NCBI GenBank assembly: GCA_958510825.1 | Contig: OY294044.1 | Location: 85,730,895-85,794,894, forward strand | Reading direction: 5' to 3' | DNA from: Brachypterus glaber | Lineage: Eukaryota > Arthropoda > Insecta > Coleoptera > Kateretidae | DNA: 64,000 bases | In this document: in pieces, positions 1-11,639 of the stretch | Position numbering within the stretch: the first letter of the stretch is position 1 | Layout of the letters: the number at the start of each line of letters is the position of its first letter | Position numbers and translations under genes: made by a program | The notes under the pieces: model-generated | The model's database searches: none | What the model was told of the DNA's origin: nothing | What the model saw: only the letters and a program-made list of their open reading frames with translations

Positions 1-850
1 AACTTTTTCAGTTAATTTTTAATGATTTCTATGCCAATAATTTGGTGGTTTTTTTTCTCAAACTTTTTACACCGAAAAAGAAAAATCAGCAATCCCATTG
101 ATTGAAATTTGTCACTTGACAAGATACAATCAATCAAGCAAAAATTTTCTTCAACCGGAAAATTTTTGAGGAAAAAGTGCAACAATGGTTTTATTTTTAA
201 ATTAAAAAATAAATAAATTTAAACATATTAAATTTAAAGTATACTCCCAAACTTTAAAAAATAATAATAATAAAAACAGTCAAAATAATTCTGCGTATAA
301 TAAAATATGTACATGAAAAAGTAACAGTCCTGTGACAGACTTAACTGAAAAATAAAAATCTTCTAAATATTTAAACATTAATATATTAACAGCTTATTGA
401 AACTCACTGTTCAGTAATCATTTTAAGAAAAGCCTTAGAAAAATGTATACGTCTTAAAATCAAAAAGTTATAATCGTTATTCGACGTGACAGGCTTTTAT
501 CGATGGCTTCGGGTTTGCCGCTCTATCAGATGTTTTCACACTGTGAAAGTTTCCGTCTTATCAATACAACTTTTATACAAGATTTGCTTTGCATAAAAAT
601 GTGTGTCTGTTCGTATTTGACAACTTTCTAAAAACATGTATGAATACACTGAGAAAATTGATATTTTCCAATAGTTGGTAAAATGTAATAACTACACCAG
701 AGTTCGCCGGTATTCACTTTTGGTTCGACTGTGAGCTTTGAACGTATCCAAAGATACGTATCCTTGGTTCAAGAAATCCTTTTTTTTTCTGTGTATTATC
801 TTCTCTGCAACTTTCAAAAAAAATGTGTCCCTGTGTTAAGGGGCTATACT
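1..850. other. AT-rich non-coding stretch
   Basis: No credible coding frame, RNA gene or repeat end was found here. It is rich in A and T runs and ends at a G-rich dispersed repeat. It could be intronic or intergenic. Confidence 0.4.
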
Positions 851-985
851 TAAAACATGTAACGCACTTGGGGGGGATAGGGGGTCTGATGTAGTGTTAC
901 GTAGGGGGGTTAGAGTGCCTTAATGTGACGTTTTCTGTTTTCCTTGAACGTAAACATTTAGGCTTTCTAAGGGGGGTTAGTCTCA
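851..985. repeat. G-rich dispersed repeat piece
   Basis: A G-rich stretch begins with the phrase acgcacttggggg and has further G runs. A close relative occurs near 56955-57040 (taacgcacttgggggagg), and a looser one near 55280-55330. The recurrence in an AT-rich background marks it as a dispersed repeat; ends and class are unknown. Confidence 0.4.
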
Positions 986-1060
986 GTATTACAAATTACA
1001 AAAAAAATACGTATAGTATAGATATTTAATGTACAACTCCTAAAATTTTATTTATTCCAG

Positions 1061-1303
1061 CTTCCGCATCCATGGTTAATGAATGATTTTGTATTTCAAA
1101 AAAAGAGATTCTTTGTGATTGATGATTACATTTTTAAATATCTAAAAACGTTAAATGCGAGATGTAAAACAAGCATTTTTACGTTTGTGAAAAATGAGAA
1201 ACGTCAAAATTTGATCATTGCAATTAATAATCTAGATATTTTCTGCAAAAGACAAAGCGGAGGTACTATAATAAATGTTGTCAGCACATTTTCGCGAGAT
1301 TAG
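1061..1303 (+). CDS. Candidate coding exon of an unrecognised host gene
   Basis: A pyrimidine-rich acceptor (ttttatttattccag) ends at 1060. The frame starting right after it is open for 80 codons to a TAG at 1301-1303. An internal GAG|gtacta at 1262/1263 could be a donor, giving a 202-bp exon that ends with one spare base. That phase fits the candidate exon at 39339, which starts with two spare bases; together they would make a Gly codon. The peptide is rich in Phe, Lys and Ile and includes RCKTSIFTFVKNEKR. I do not recognise a family. It could be a chance open frame or a decayed transposon. Clearest support is the strong acceptor combined with the continuous frame. Confidence 0.3.
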   Translation, partial: LPHPWLMNDFVFQKKRFFVIDDYIFKYLKTLNARCKTSIFTFVKNEKRQNLIIAINNLDIFCKRQSGGTIINVVSTFSRD

Positions 1304-1376
1304 TTTACGAGATGCTGCATTAATCAATATATCGTTTTAAGGTAAATCCTACCAAGTGCTGAAAAAAACTAAGTAT

Positions 1377-2006
1377 GAAAATGTGAAACAGGTACCTCTT
1401 CTAGACGAGTGGAAAAATGAGTAAGTTTAAAAAATAAGATATCAAATTGACTTTTGTCTTTTCTTTGTAGCTTTATCGGATTATTTTCTGGCCGTACCAT
1501 TATCAGAAACTTATTAAAAGAAAAATTAATTGAAATTAATTTTACCTTTGATTGAAATTTTAGTAGGGTCAAAATTTGACATCCAATTAAAAATATAAAA
1601 GTATATAAAATTTATTAAAATGCCTATATCTCGGAAACTAATAGTCCTATGATAAAAATGATCACACGTTTTTGTAGGGAATTACACATTATTTGCATTT
1701 ATGCAAAAAAAAATTGTCCTACTTTAAATAATAAATGAGGTATTGCTAAAAATTATAGTTTTTGTCCATTTGCCATACGCCATTTTCATCCATATTTGAT
1801 GTAACGCAAAGGTCCTGAATCGTTTGATGAAAGAATTTTTTAAATCGGAGATTCCGTTTAAAACTTATAAGGTTTACACAGTGACCTACAGACAGATATT
1901 TTTTAACACCAACTTTTTTCACATTTTCTCGACGTTTCATGACATTCTCAAGCCGAAAATGCAAAAAAAAAAGATTTTTCAATCGTTTTAATAACGGGTG
2001 TTTCTA
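1377..2006 (+). repeat. Dispersed repeat, left inverted arm
   Basis: This ~630-bp segment matches the reverse complement of 4424-5150 over most of its length. Shared landmarks include the stretch ending taacgggtgtttc, a phrase on cctatatctcgg, and a segment with tcaaaatttgacat. A partial copy in the same orientation lies at 3797-4240. It is a member of a dispersed family, or one arm of a large foldback element. No coding sequence is evident; the open frames here are short. Confidence 0.6.
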
Positions 2007-2084
2007 CATACAAACCGTTAAATAATCATAAAAAAAAATATCACTGGTATCGGACAGAAAATAACATTATAAAAAAAGTCAAGT

Positions 2085-2190
2085 CTTAGTATGGATTCGA
2101 ACCATTCGACTCCCCACTGGGTAAACCATCCATTAGAGATTAAAGTTTAGCTTATCAAATCTTTTGGACTAAACCAACTAAAATTAATAT
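2085..2190 (-). mobile_element. Possible tRNA-derived SINE fragment
   Basis: On the minus strand a good B-box-like motif (GGTTCGAATCC) lies at 2093-2103. A weak A-box-like stretch (TAGTTGGTTTAGTCC) lies about 65 nt upstream, near 2166-2180. No cloverleaf can be folded convincingly and no SINE tail is clear, so this is tentative. Confidence 0.3.
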
Positions 2191-2517
2191 TAGTTTTTCA
2201 TTCAGTAATTGGATAGCGCCACCTACTAATTTCCTTAAATTCAATTAAATTAATAAATTAAACCTTTATTAAAAATGATGTGACTAGATGATGTCATTAT
2301 ACTTTTGCAATATATGTGGTTACAAGAGTTAAGAACCCTCTGTCCATAGTTGTATTTAAATAGAACTGTTGTTACTTACTTCTTTTTGTACTTTCTCATA
2401 AAGTATTTTTTATTTCGTTTAAATTCACTTTATACTTCTTTTTAATAAAAAATTAAGGTCCAGAAGGCGCTTTTTAAATTAAATTAATTATTAATTTTAG
2501 TGATAATGTTATTGATA

Positions 2518-2747
2518 ACACAGGCACACAAAAAAAAAGTTCTGTTTCCCTAGACGAGACAAACATTTCTATACGTTTTTGGGGTCGCTGAATACGAATC
2601 CGGGGTTGGTTACATTTCAACCTTCATCCCTTTTTTGAGGTTAGCAATGAAATGCGACCTGACCGTCTCAAAAAACACACAAAAACGTATAGAAATGTTT
2701 GTCTCCTCTAGGGAAACAGAACTTTTTCTATTTTTGTGTGCCTGTGT
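2518..2747. mobile_element. Foldback MITE, 230 bp
   Basis: The ends ACACAGGCACAC and GTGTGCCTGTGT are perfect inverses. The arms stay paired inward over about 65 bp (agttctgtttccctaga and its inverse, then tttctatacgttttt). The internal part has the gctgaatacgaat phrase seen in other foldback elements at 7103, 21518 and 44790. There is no coding capacity, so this is a non-autonomous DNA element. Confidence 0.8.
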
Positions 2748-3471
2748 AATTATAATGATTGGATAAAAAGTCAATAAATATACTCTTATTTACTTAGCTA
2801 AGTTTTTGGCGTAATAAAAGTGATAAAAGAGTTTTACGTTAACCAGGATACCATAAAATAAATCTAGGTAAGTGGGTTAGAAAATACATGACCTTGAAGT
2901 AGATAGGTGGTTTTTATAATATCGACTAAAAGGCAGTGTATAATACAAGTTATCCAGATAAGTACCAAAAATGCACTTTTGCTAAGTAAAAATATTGATT
3001 AAAACATAATAATCTAATTCTGTTTTAGGCCAGTCAGTGTATTAGGCCAGTCAGGGTAACATATAATAGTACAAGGACGAAAAATACTGTTTTGAACTCC
3101 GGTTGGCCATCTCCGTAATCGCCCTAGGGCCGGCCAATGGGGCCGACCCGATGGTAATAAACCTACAAAATCGAAATTTAACTTTTTGCCCGTGTATAAA
3201 TACAATTGTTTTTATTCGATTGTTACTAATTATAATAAATTATTAAAATATACCTACTTAATTTTAAATTGCAAAAAATATTTCTTTTTACAGTCTTATT
3301 ACTTAAAAAACTTTTCGCACGTAAAACATGAACAAAAGTATCGTTTTTAGAATCAACCGAATAAAAAAATAGTTTTAGTCCGTGTATCATAAACTATTTT
3401 TTATTCCATTGCAATATTTTAAGAAATTTTGTATTTTGTCAACAAATTTGAAGTTTAATTTATTTTAATTG

Positions 3472-3536
3472 CATTACATTACATTACATTACATTACATT
3501 ACATTACATTACATTATATTACATTACATTACATTA
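3472..3536. repeat. (ATTAC)n microsatellite
   Basis: About thirteen near-perfect repeats of a 5-bp unit with one or two T-for-C interruptions. It sits directly upstream of the small TIR element at 3554. Confidence 0.9.
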
Positions 3537-3553
3537 TATATTTTAAATGCCTG

Positions 3554-3796
3554 CACTGATAAAACAGTTTATATGTGTCAACAAAATATTTGGTTGGATA
3601 TGGCCAATTGAATAATTTGGTTGTGGCAAATAAATTTTATTTTTTTCAAATAAACTATTTGGTTCCTATTAATAAATAATTTTTAAATTAAAATATTTGT
3701 TTACATGAACTAAATATTTGTTTGACTCAAATCAAATTTGTTACTCAAAACCAAATAATTTAATTGGCCATATCAAAAAAATTCTTTTTATCAGTG
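3554..3796. mobile_element. Short TIR element (CACTGATAAAA family)
   Basis: Starts CACTGATAAAA and ends TTTTATCAGTG, followed by TA. The internal sequence is AT-rich and has the phrase tggccaattgaataatttgg and its approximate inverse. Length is 243 bp with no coding frame. The termini resemble those of the elements at 5406 and 5913. Confidence 0.65.
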
Positions 3797-4240
3797 TATA
3801 TCTCGGAAATTAATTAGTACAATAAAAATAATTTCATATTTTTTTCTAGGGAATTTAAAATTAATTTTAAGTTTTATTTTGGCCTACTATAGATAATTAG
3901 CGAGTATCGCTAAAAAATATTGTTTTTGTCCGTTTTGTCCCTCTTTTCTTACGCCAATGTTAATCATATTCAACTCAAAAAAGAAAGGTCCTAAATTATT
4001 TGTTGAAATTTTTTTTAAATCGGACATTCTGTCAAAAAGTTACAAGAAAGGTCCCAAATTATTTGATGAAAGATTTTTTTAAATCGGACATTCTGTCAAA
4101 AAGTTATAAGGTTTACAAACAGACATTCTTTAATATTCCTTTTTCAAAATTTCCCGACGATTTATGACAGTGTAAGCATTAAAATGTAATTTTTTATTAT
4201 TTTTTTTATAGATTTTAATAACGGGTGTTTCCACCCCTAA
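3797..4240 (+). repeat. Third copy of the 1377/4424 dispersed repeat
   Basis: Shares the tatatctcgg start, the gtttttgtccgtttt section, a duplicated block (two copies of a segment containing tttaaatcggacattctgtc at about 4013 and 4079) and the taacgggtgttt end with 1377-2006, in the same orientation. The internal ~65-bp duplication is specific to this copy. Confidence 0.6.
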
Positions 4241-4423
4241 TATTTATTTTTGTTTTCAAATTTAACGCAATATTTTTATCGTGGCGATCTTAAAAACATT
4301 GTGTGAGTCAAGGCCAAAATTACGTCTTTACTGGCCTTATCGTTTTGCGAGCCTTGTACCTGGCCTGGCAAATCAGACTCGTCCAGCAAAGGACTTTTGG
4401 GAATTGACGCAGATTACTATTTT

Positions 4424-5150
4424 ACGGGTGGAAACACGCGTTATTAAAAACGACCAAAAAATTAAAAACAAAAAATTTCTTTTTTGGCTTAAGAATGTCA
4501 TGAAACGTCGGGAAAATGTGAAAAAAGTGGGTGTTAAAAAAATGTCCGTCTATCCGTCGATCTGTATGTAAACCTTATAACTTTTGAACGTAATGTCGGA
4601 ACTGAAAAATTCTTTCACCAAACGATTCAGGACCTTTTCTGTTTGCGTCACGTCAAATATGGTTAAAATTGACATAGGGAAAGGGGAGAGGGGCAAAATG
4701 GATAAAAACTACAATTCATAGCGATATCTTACTTATTATTTATAGTAGGACAATTTTTTTTTCATAAATGAAAATAATGTTTAATTCCCTGCAAAAACAT
4801 TTGTAACCATTTTTATCGTAGGACTATTTGTTTCCGAGATATAGGCATTTTAATAAATTTTGATATATTTTAACAGTTTTAATTAGATGTCAAATTTTGA
4901 CACTAGTAAAATTAGATGTCAAATTTTGACATTAGTAAAATTTCAATCATAGACAAAATCAATTTCAATTTATTTTTCTTTTAATAAATTTGTGATAATG
5001 GCGCGGCCAGAAAAACAATCGGATAAAGTTACAAAGAAAAAGCAAAAGGATATGATCCAAAAATAAAGTAAAAGTAAAGTCAATTTGATATCTTATTTTA
5101 TAAACTTCCTTATTTTTCCACCCGTAAAGGAAAGGTGCCCATTTCACATT
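4424..5150 (-). repeat. Dispersed repeat, right inverted arm
   Basis: Reverse-complement counterpart of 1377-2006. It contains a short internal tandem duplication (a ~29-bp unit with attagatgtcaaattttgac at about 4880 and 4910). The apparent frame at 4281-4571 begins with GTG and lies in repeat sequence; I regard it as chance. Confidence 0.6.
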
Positions 5151-5405
5151 TTGTGTAGTTTAAATGGCCTAAAGTCAAGGACAGAATGAAGTGTCGAAAT
5201 CCCCGTAGGCGTCTGGTAACATTACAAAACTTGTGTCGTATTTAGGATTTTCCCAGGCTTTATACATGCCGGATCGGCATTGCCAGCGTCGATTTAATAC
5301 TGGATTATTTGAATTCCACAACTTGCTGGATATTACCTAATAGTCTAAGAGCTGTTGAACATTTTCTACAAGTTATTTTCTCCCAGCTAAATGTTACATA
5401 TCGTA

Positions 5406-5543
5406 CGCTGATAAAAAAATACACAGTCGACCGTGTAGACTGGTTGACACGGAAACGTGTTAAAATGTGTAAAACACCAACCTAACACGTTTCCGTGTCA
5501 ATTCAGGTCTAAACAGTCGACTGTGTAAATTTTTTTTCAGCAG
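5406..5543. mobile_element. Foldback MITE, ~138 bp
   Basis: The arms include ctgataaaaaaatacacagt and its inverse actgtgtaaattttttttcag, with further pairing around the acacggaaacgtgtt phrase near the centre. The whole element can fold into one hairpin. No coding capacity. Confidence 0.75.
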
Positions 5544-5912
5544 ATTACATTTATTACTTTTGGATTAAGTGGCACACAATTATTCTGAGGGCCAATGACA
5601 GTATTTAAAACGTTCCTTTGACATAATATGTCATGTCTTGTAATAAAAAAAAATTTCGTTTAATTAAAAAGTTTTTTTATAAATTCTTATTTAATCAAAA
5701 ATTTTAAAAAACTGTATTTACCCCAGGCCCCAGGATTATTATGTGTAGCAATAAAATAGCTTAATCTAAATGTAATAAATGTTATGTATATGATTCGGTA
5801 AGTTAAAAATAGATTTTCGTTTGGACTTTTTTTCAGCACCTTTTTCGACCTTCTAGCGCCCAAATAAACCTGGTCCAGAGCATGGCAATTTGGAAATTTT
5901 AATTAGAATATA

Positions 5913-6350
5913 CACAGATAAAAATCACACAATCACATAATAAGTTATGTAAAATTTCACATAACTTATTGCTATATTTTTATCTTACTTATTATGTAAT
6001 TTGTATTTCATGTAATATGTATTTTCACAAAATATTTTATATAATTTTTGGCGCGCTTTATTCACCGAACTTAACGTAGCTAATAATATTGCCAACGTTA
6101 AGTTATGTAGTTTTTACAGAATATGTTCTGAATTTTTTTATTTTACACAAACTTTTACGAAATATGTTCCGTAAAATTTTACATATATTTTTACATAATA
6201 TGTTCTGTAAAATTTTATTTCACATAAATTTTTACAGAATATGTTCGGTAAAATTTTATGTCACATAAGTTATAGAACTATACAGAATATGTTCTGAAAA
6301 ATTCACATTACTTAACGAGGGCAATATTCTTACATATATTTTTATCAGTG
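5913..6350. mobile_element. TIR element with TA target duplication
   Basis: Bounded by TA on both sides. The left end is CACAGATAAAAAT and the right end ATTTTTATCAGTG. The interior repeats ttttacagaatatgttc-like phrases several times. The 2-bp TA duplication and lack of coding sequence suggest a Tc1/mariner-type MITE. Confidence 0.7.
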
Positions 6351-6809
6351 TACTTTGGATATAAATAATATTTAGCCAGGAGAAAATAAGTTAACTGGAA
6401 TTCCAGTCTATTGCTGGATATTACTTAATCTTCAAGTTTCGCATATTAACTGCGCTTTTGGATTACAAACCAGATTTGGTGTCTCATCACTGACAAATTC
6501 TCTATAGTTTACTCTATAATATTGCTTTAGCCTATAGGGTCTGTTAGAATTTACAGTGAAGAAACTATACCAAAAACCTGATTATAAAGCTTTGGCAAGT
6601 ACAGTTAAATTCACAAAAAAATGCAAGTTTAAATATGCCAAAATATCAATTTTGGCTGATTAGTAGTAGTAGTAAATTATTGGGTTGGCCAAAGCCGGAC
6701 AACTAGGCCATTTCTGGCCCTTTTTGTCACCCCAGGAAATCCCAGCCATTTACTAATTTGAGTCCTCCTTGAACCTGCCCGTCCTTTCAATAAAGGTCAG
6801 GATATTGGC

Positions 6810-7102
6810 CTAGGGGAGATTTCTTAGTTCCTCTTGGTTGAGTCTTTGAGTTTCAAAGACTTGCAACCTGATCCTGTCGTATCTGACACACTCGGCTAAG
6901 TAATGAGAGGATGTTTCATCCTCTTCGCACTCTGGGCATAGCGGACTCTCTAGAATCCGCATTGTTGCCAGGTGCTTCCTTAGCCTGCAGTGGCCCGTGA
7001 GGACCCCTACAAGTTGTCTGAGTGCAGTTCTTCCTTTTTCCAGCAACCAGTCGGTCTTTGATTTGCTTGGGCCAGCCAGGAAATTTTGGCAGATTACAAC
7101 CG
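6810..7102 (-). pseudogene. LINE ORF2 C-terminal fragment
   Basis: The minus-strand frame encodes a peptide typical of the extreme C-terminus of non-LTR retrotransposon ORF2. It contains LVGVLTGHCRLRKHL, then a Cys-x2-Cys pair (LCPECEEDE), a His (SSHYLAEC) and LNQEELRNLP. This Cys/His arrangement with GHCRLRKHL is characteristic of LINEs with an RNase H domain (I, Loa or R1-like groups). The 5' side is cut by the foldback element starting at 7103. The 3' side continues into a presumptive 3' UTR at 6665-6809, ending in a short TAG/CTA repeat tail. No reverse transcriptase remains, so this is a dead fragment. Confidence 0.75.
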
Positions 7103-7391
7103 CCCACAAAAAAAATGTTGTCAGTGCTGGGGTTGAGACCCACGAATTCTTATGTATTTTTAGATGATGCTGAATACGAATCTGTCATAAAAAAGGCACT
7201 TCATGGGCTCATTTTTTCTGCTACACTTAAATTGCAGATGAGATTTTTACCATTTTAGACGGTTTTTTCAGTGAAGAAAAAAAAATGAGCCCATAAGTTG
7301 CCTTTTTTTATGGCAGATTCGTGTTCAGCGTCCAAAAATACATAAGAATAGGTGGGTCTCAACCCCAGTACAGACAATTTTTTTTTGTGGG
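7103..7391. mobile_element. Foldback MITE inserted at a LINE fragment
   Basis: Ends CCCACAAAAAAA and TTTTTTTGTGGG. The arms pair over ~110 bp: ctggggttgagaccca, tcttatgtatttt, gctgaatacgaatctg and atgggctcatttttt all recur in inverse. It abuts the LINE remnant at 7102. Confidence 0.8.
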
Positions 7392-7401
7392 TTTTTATAA
7401 G

Positions 7402-7515
7402 GCACACAAAGAAAAAAAAAAGAAAATAAGTTGTCTATGCTGGGGTTGACACCTATACTTATGTATTTTGGGATGCTGGATATGAATTTGTCATAAAAAA
7501 GGCACTTCATGGCCT
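7402..7515. mobile_element. Partial copy of the 7103 MITE family
   Basis: Repeats one arm of the neighbouring element: ggcacacaaag, then ctggggttgacacc, cttatgtatttt and gtcataaaaaaggcacttcatgg phrases in the same order. No opposing arm was found, so it is truncated. Confidence 0.65.
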
Positions 7516-7739
7516 CGGTATCTGTATTCTAAAATTCGATTACAAGAAAGTAGGAAATGAAGCCATAGTGGTAACTCAATAAAGAAAATCCTAAGCAGAA
7601 AAACGTAGTTTAATAAAATCGAATAAAAAAGCTTTTTACTCATATAATTTTCTGAACAAAAAAAAAATAGCTTAATGGCTAAGCTCTAAACACAATATAC
7701 AGGGATTAAGATTTTTGACAAAAAAATTTATTACTCCAA

Positions 7740-8132
7740 GTCTAATCTTATTATATTATTCCCAGCGCCTGCGCTAGAATAATATTATACGGTAGTTTGG
7801 ACTTTTTCTTAGATATAAATTTGTTTCAAGAAAAAAATAAGCAACTTTTTTTTCAAATGTCCGTCCGTCTGTCTGTCTGTCTGTCTGTCTATTCGTCCGA
7901 TGTCACGATTTTTGTGAACACGATAACTCAAGAACGAATAATTCGATCGACTTGAAATTTTCAGGTAAAATGAAGTTCTATGAGGGGAAGATCCCTATTG
8001 TTTTTGAGACTAATCCCCCAAGAACAAAAAAGTTATGGGGGGTTAAACTTTTTAAAAAATCTAAAAAAGCTGAAAGAAAAATCCGATTAAGGTATTTTTT
8101 CTGAAAAAAAACTTTTATTACAAGGATCAATT
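7740..8132 (+). repeat. Dispersed repeat (cagcgcctgcgctagaa family)
   Basis: Shares cagcgcctgcgctagaa, a short GTCT/GTCC-rich microsatellite (7860-7895), acacgataactc, gacttgaaattttcagg and aaaaagttatgggggg with the fuller copy at 24927-25552. It is cut by the sequencing gap. Confidence 0.65.
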
Positions 8133-8332
8133 NNNNNNNNNNNNNNNNNNNNNNNNNNNNNNNNNNNNNNNNNNNNNNNNNNNNNNNNNNNNNNNNNNNN
8201 NNNNNNNNNNNNNNNNNNNNNNNNNNNNNNNNNNNNNNNNNNNNNNNNNNNNNNNNNNNNNNNNNNNNNNNNNNNNNNNNNNNNNNNNNNNNNNNNNNNN
8301 NNNNNNNNNNNNNNNNNNNNNNNNNNNNNNNN
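8133..8332. other. Assembly gap (200 N)
   Basis: Exactly 200 undetermined bases, a round size typical of a scaffold gap placeholder. The real missing length is unknown. Confidence 0.99.
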
Positions 8333-9640
8333 TTTTTTAAGTTTTGGGAGTAATGTGGTCTTTAAAACTTAAGGGGTTGTTCTGATTTTTGGTTTCAAAA
8401 ACTCGATTTTTTTTTTGCTTTTTATACTTCTTAATATGTGTAGAATACGCTCTTAAAATATTTAGACGAAATTTGTTTTCATATTTTTATTTTTTTTTTT
8501 GCTAAAAAATGCAATTTTTTGTGTGAAATTTTATTTATATTATTTAAAATTAGTTTAAAAGTATAATTTACGTATTTTTATTATGAAATTATGAATTTTT
8601 CAAAAATTGTAAGATTTTTTTAAAGAAATTTTGACGAAAATTTCCATTTTCAACCCCAAAAAATTTTTCAAACAAATAAAAAAACGTGGTCAAATGTAAA
8701 ATTTTATAAGCTTTAAAAGGATGTATCACACGAACGCCCTTTCTATTTGAAAAAATCTATGCTATGGACAGGGGCCAGCTAAAAAAAAGTCATAAAAAAA
8801 ACTTTTAACGCGTTTTTCATAAAATTCTATTTATCGAAACGGGTCAAGCCATTAAAAAAAAATACTATTTAACTTATTGACTTTCAGCAATTTGTCGAAA
8901 ATCATGTTGCCGAGTTCGCTTTTTTGCCTGGAAATAGCATCTTTTTGTTTTGTTCACTTAAATACGCGTTGGTTTTTTTGTTGTTGGAAATTTGACTAAT
9001 GTTGACACTAGCGAACTTAAGGACGTAATTTTCAACAAGACTGTTTTTGATTTTTGTGTTTTAGACCAATGGAGTCGGAGCTATCGCTGGAACCATTTGC
9101 ATGTTATTTTTGACGTGTCAACTTTACCTCGTCCTGCACATTTACTCAGGACGGAAAAAAATATATTTTTTTTTGTGAAATTTAACAGTTGCCTAACTTT
9201 GTAAAAGTTTTGTGCATAAAATATTACAGGTTTTTTGAAAAAAAAAACTCTAAAAATCGTCAATTTTTCGCCTCTAAAATCAGAACAACTCCTTAAGAGA
9301 ACGCAATATAATGTTTAGTATGTTTACCTAACTACTGTAGTTATTACTACCGCTTTTTTATGGTATTTATTTATTAACACGTTCGCTGCCAAGCGCCCCA
9401 TATATGAGCCACAAAAAATTTTGAAATTGACCTACATATTTCTCCTATACGAGTCGACGATCTTGCTGTATTAAACGTGTGATACATCATTTTAAAGCTT
9501 ATAAAATTATCTATTTGCCTAAGTTTTTTTTTATTTTTTTGGAGCAATTTTGGGGGTTTAAAATAAGGTAGAAAAAAGGTATTTTCTTCAAAAATTCTTG
9601 GTAGCCAACGTGTTAATCGAATGTTATGAATCGAACCCTT
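8333..9640. repeat. Fragments of the CCGGGT-TIR element family
   Basis: Two segments match internal parts of the TIR element at 19229-20435. The part at 8480-8740 has gctaaaaaatgcaattttt, taaaattagtttaaaa and gctttaaaaggatgtatcacacga. The part at 9400-9560 has cgtgtgatacatcattttaaagctt in the opposite orientation. The segment between them (about 8800-9380) has no recognised feature. Confidence 0.5.
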
Positions 9641-9948
9641 TTGAACAACAGGGTTAAAGTTAATAATCGGGATTTAGCTGTGATAAAAGGTGAGGTTTAT
9701 AAATACCGACAAAACCTTACGCGATAAAAAAAAACAAATATACCAGCAGTTTTTTTTTTCAGAATGGTTTTTATGTGTAAACGCTCTAGATTTAATATAT
9801 ATTAAAAAATACCGTATTTATAACTACGGTACTTGTTTATCGTGTAAACATAGTAATTGATCGTGAAGTGTATAAGTATCAAAAGTCAAAAGTTTTTATT
9901 ACGTATTAAATACAGAGTATTTTTACACTCGTCAAAGAAACAGTACAG

Positions 9949-10009
9949 TAATAATACATATTACACTAGTAATAATACATATTACACTAGTAATAATACA
10001 CTACACTAG
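9949..10009. repeat. Minisatellite, ~21-bp unit x3
   Basis: Three tandem units of taataatacatattacactag; the third is shortened to 19 bp by loss of two bases. Confidence 0.85.
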
Positions 10010-10648
10010 TAATCCTGGGAAAATGTATGTCCTATGGAATGGACTTAAAAACAGTAAATGAACGATCATTTACCAAAAACAAGATTAAAAAAAAATACAA
10101 TAAAAAACGAATTGGATTGGTAAATTTAAAAAAAGCACGAAATAGCTTTACCCGAAAAATAGTGTAATGGTTAATGAGACTCAAATATCACATGTAAAAA
10201 TTAATTTAAAATATTGTTAAAAATATTACACTTAATTTCTTAATTTCTAGTGTGCACTATATACTGAGAATTTATTATTATAAGGGTGCTAAAAGTAAAT
10301 TTTGGTTGATATTCTTTAGCCCTTTCGCTTCTAAAAAGCAACAAGCTTGTAATATTTGCTTATGTCCTGATTCTTTATGTTTAGCATTACCTTCAACATG
10401 GAATAATTTGACTAAAGCCTTGACGATTTCCATATTTTGGACTTTTCTTCGAAGTATGCCAAAAGCACTTTTTCACTGAAATTGTCACTAACATTTTTGT
10501 CAAAAAAAGATCGAACTTTCCTTACCTTAGCAACAATAAACTTCATGGACAATTTAAAAATATTATTTTCTAAATTTAATAACATAATAAGAAATGCCTT
10601 GATTTGTACTTTTAATAGTGTTTGTAGAAAAAATAGTGTATAATATAT
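10010..10648. other. AT-rich stretch without a supported gene
   Basis: Short open frames occur at 10252-10479 and 10437-10643, but none has a recognisable domain or convincing splice signals. The phrase gtgctaaaagt recurs here and in the hairpin just downstream. Confidence 0.35.
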
Positions 10649-10701
10649 GTGCTAAAAGTGATTTTATTTTGTCTCACAAAATAAATTGTCACTTTTAGCA
10701 C
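10649..10701. repeat. 53-bp hairpin
   Basis: Arms GTGCTAAAAGTG and CACTTTTAGCAC flank a second paired section (attttattttgt / acaaaataaat), so nearly the whole segment folds on itself. Confidence 0.8.
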
Positions 10702-10709
10702 TTATATCA

Positions 10710-11133
10710 TCACGGAAAGAAATTAGTGGGCTCTGCGCTATACATTATAAGATATTTGGTAACAGTGGCAAATTATAGTGATTTAAGCTATAGATTATAA
10801 GGGACACAATAACTAATAATGTTAAAAATAAATTGGAAATGATTATATATATTACAGACACGATTATATTTATTACAGGCAATATTATAAATTTACAGAA
10901 ATTTTATTATATTATAAAAATTATTAGCACGGACAATAATTAAATCTATTTAAGCTAAAAATGCCATACTATTTGTTATATTTTATTATTCACTAAACAA
11001 TTAAAGTATTTCATATAAATTTTTACACTGACTGCCATAATTGTAAGAAAAAGCCTTGTATTTATATAATAAGCGATTATAATTTGCTTGGTATGTGTGT
11101 TATAGCGCTCCTAGCTATATTTTTTTTCCGTGA
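10710..11133. mobile_element. TIR element (TCACGGAAA ends)
   Basis: Left end TCACGGAAAGAAA and right end TTTTTTTCCGTGA are inverse. Inner phrases gcgctata and tatagcgc also pair. AT-rich interior, no coding frame. The length of ~424 bp fits a non-autonomous DNA element. Confidence 0.65.
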
Positions 11134-11524
11134 TAAATAAATATTTAACGCTTCTACAGTTTGTTTATTTTTTATTCATTAGAACAAAGATATGTTTATT
11201 GTTAATGTAGTTTAAGGTGACAAATAAATTTAAATGCAGTTAAAAATAAAATGTCTTAACATGGCAATAATTGGCTCACCCACCCTATCACAACGGCTTG
11301 TTAATTACTTGATATTTAATTTATTACATTCCCTTTAAACTAAGTGATATAAACTGAAAAGTGTAAAAAATGTATATAACATAAAAAGCGTGTAAATTGG
11401 CCATTTAAAGTTTGAAAAGCATGTAATTATACTTTTTTTTATATACTTTTAGCTTTAAACTGTTTTTAAACGCTACAATTTACCCATAATCTCAATGATC
11501 GTGCTACTTTTGGAAATAACACCG

Positions 11525-11620
11525 TCCCACAAAAAAAGTTAGGTTCAATTAGTATTAGCCAGACTATATTATTCTTACGTATTTTTGGGCGCCGAAAACG
11601 AATTTGTAATTTAAAAAAAA
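11525..11620. mobile_element. Fragment of the cccacaaaaaaa MITE family
   Basis: The order cccacaaaaaaagtt, then attcttacgtatttttgg, then a gccgaaaacgaat phrase matches one arm of the 7103-7391 element. Only one arm is present. Confidence 0.5.
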
Positions 11621-11639
11621 ATCTCGCTGACCCCCAAAG

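Noticed and set aside
7860..7895. CRISPR-like short repeats
   Set aside because: These are a simple GTCT microsatellite in a eukaryotic repeat; there are no spacers.
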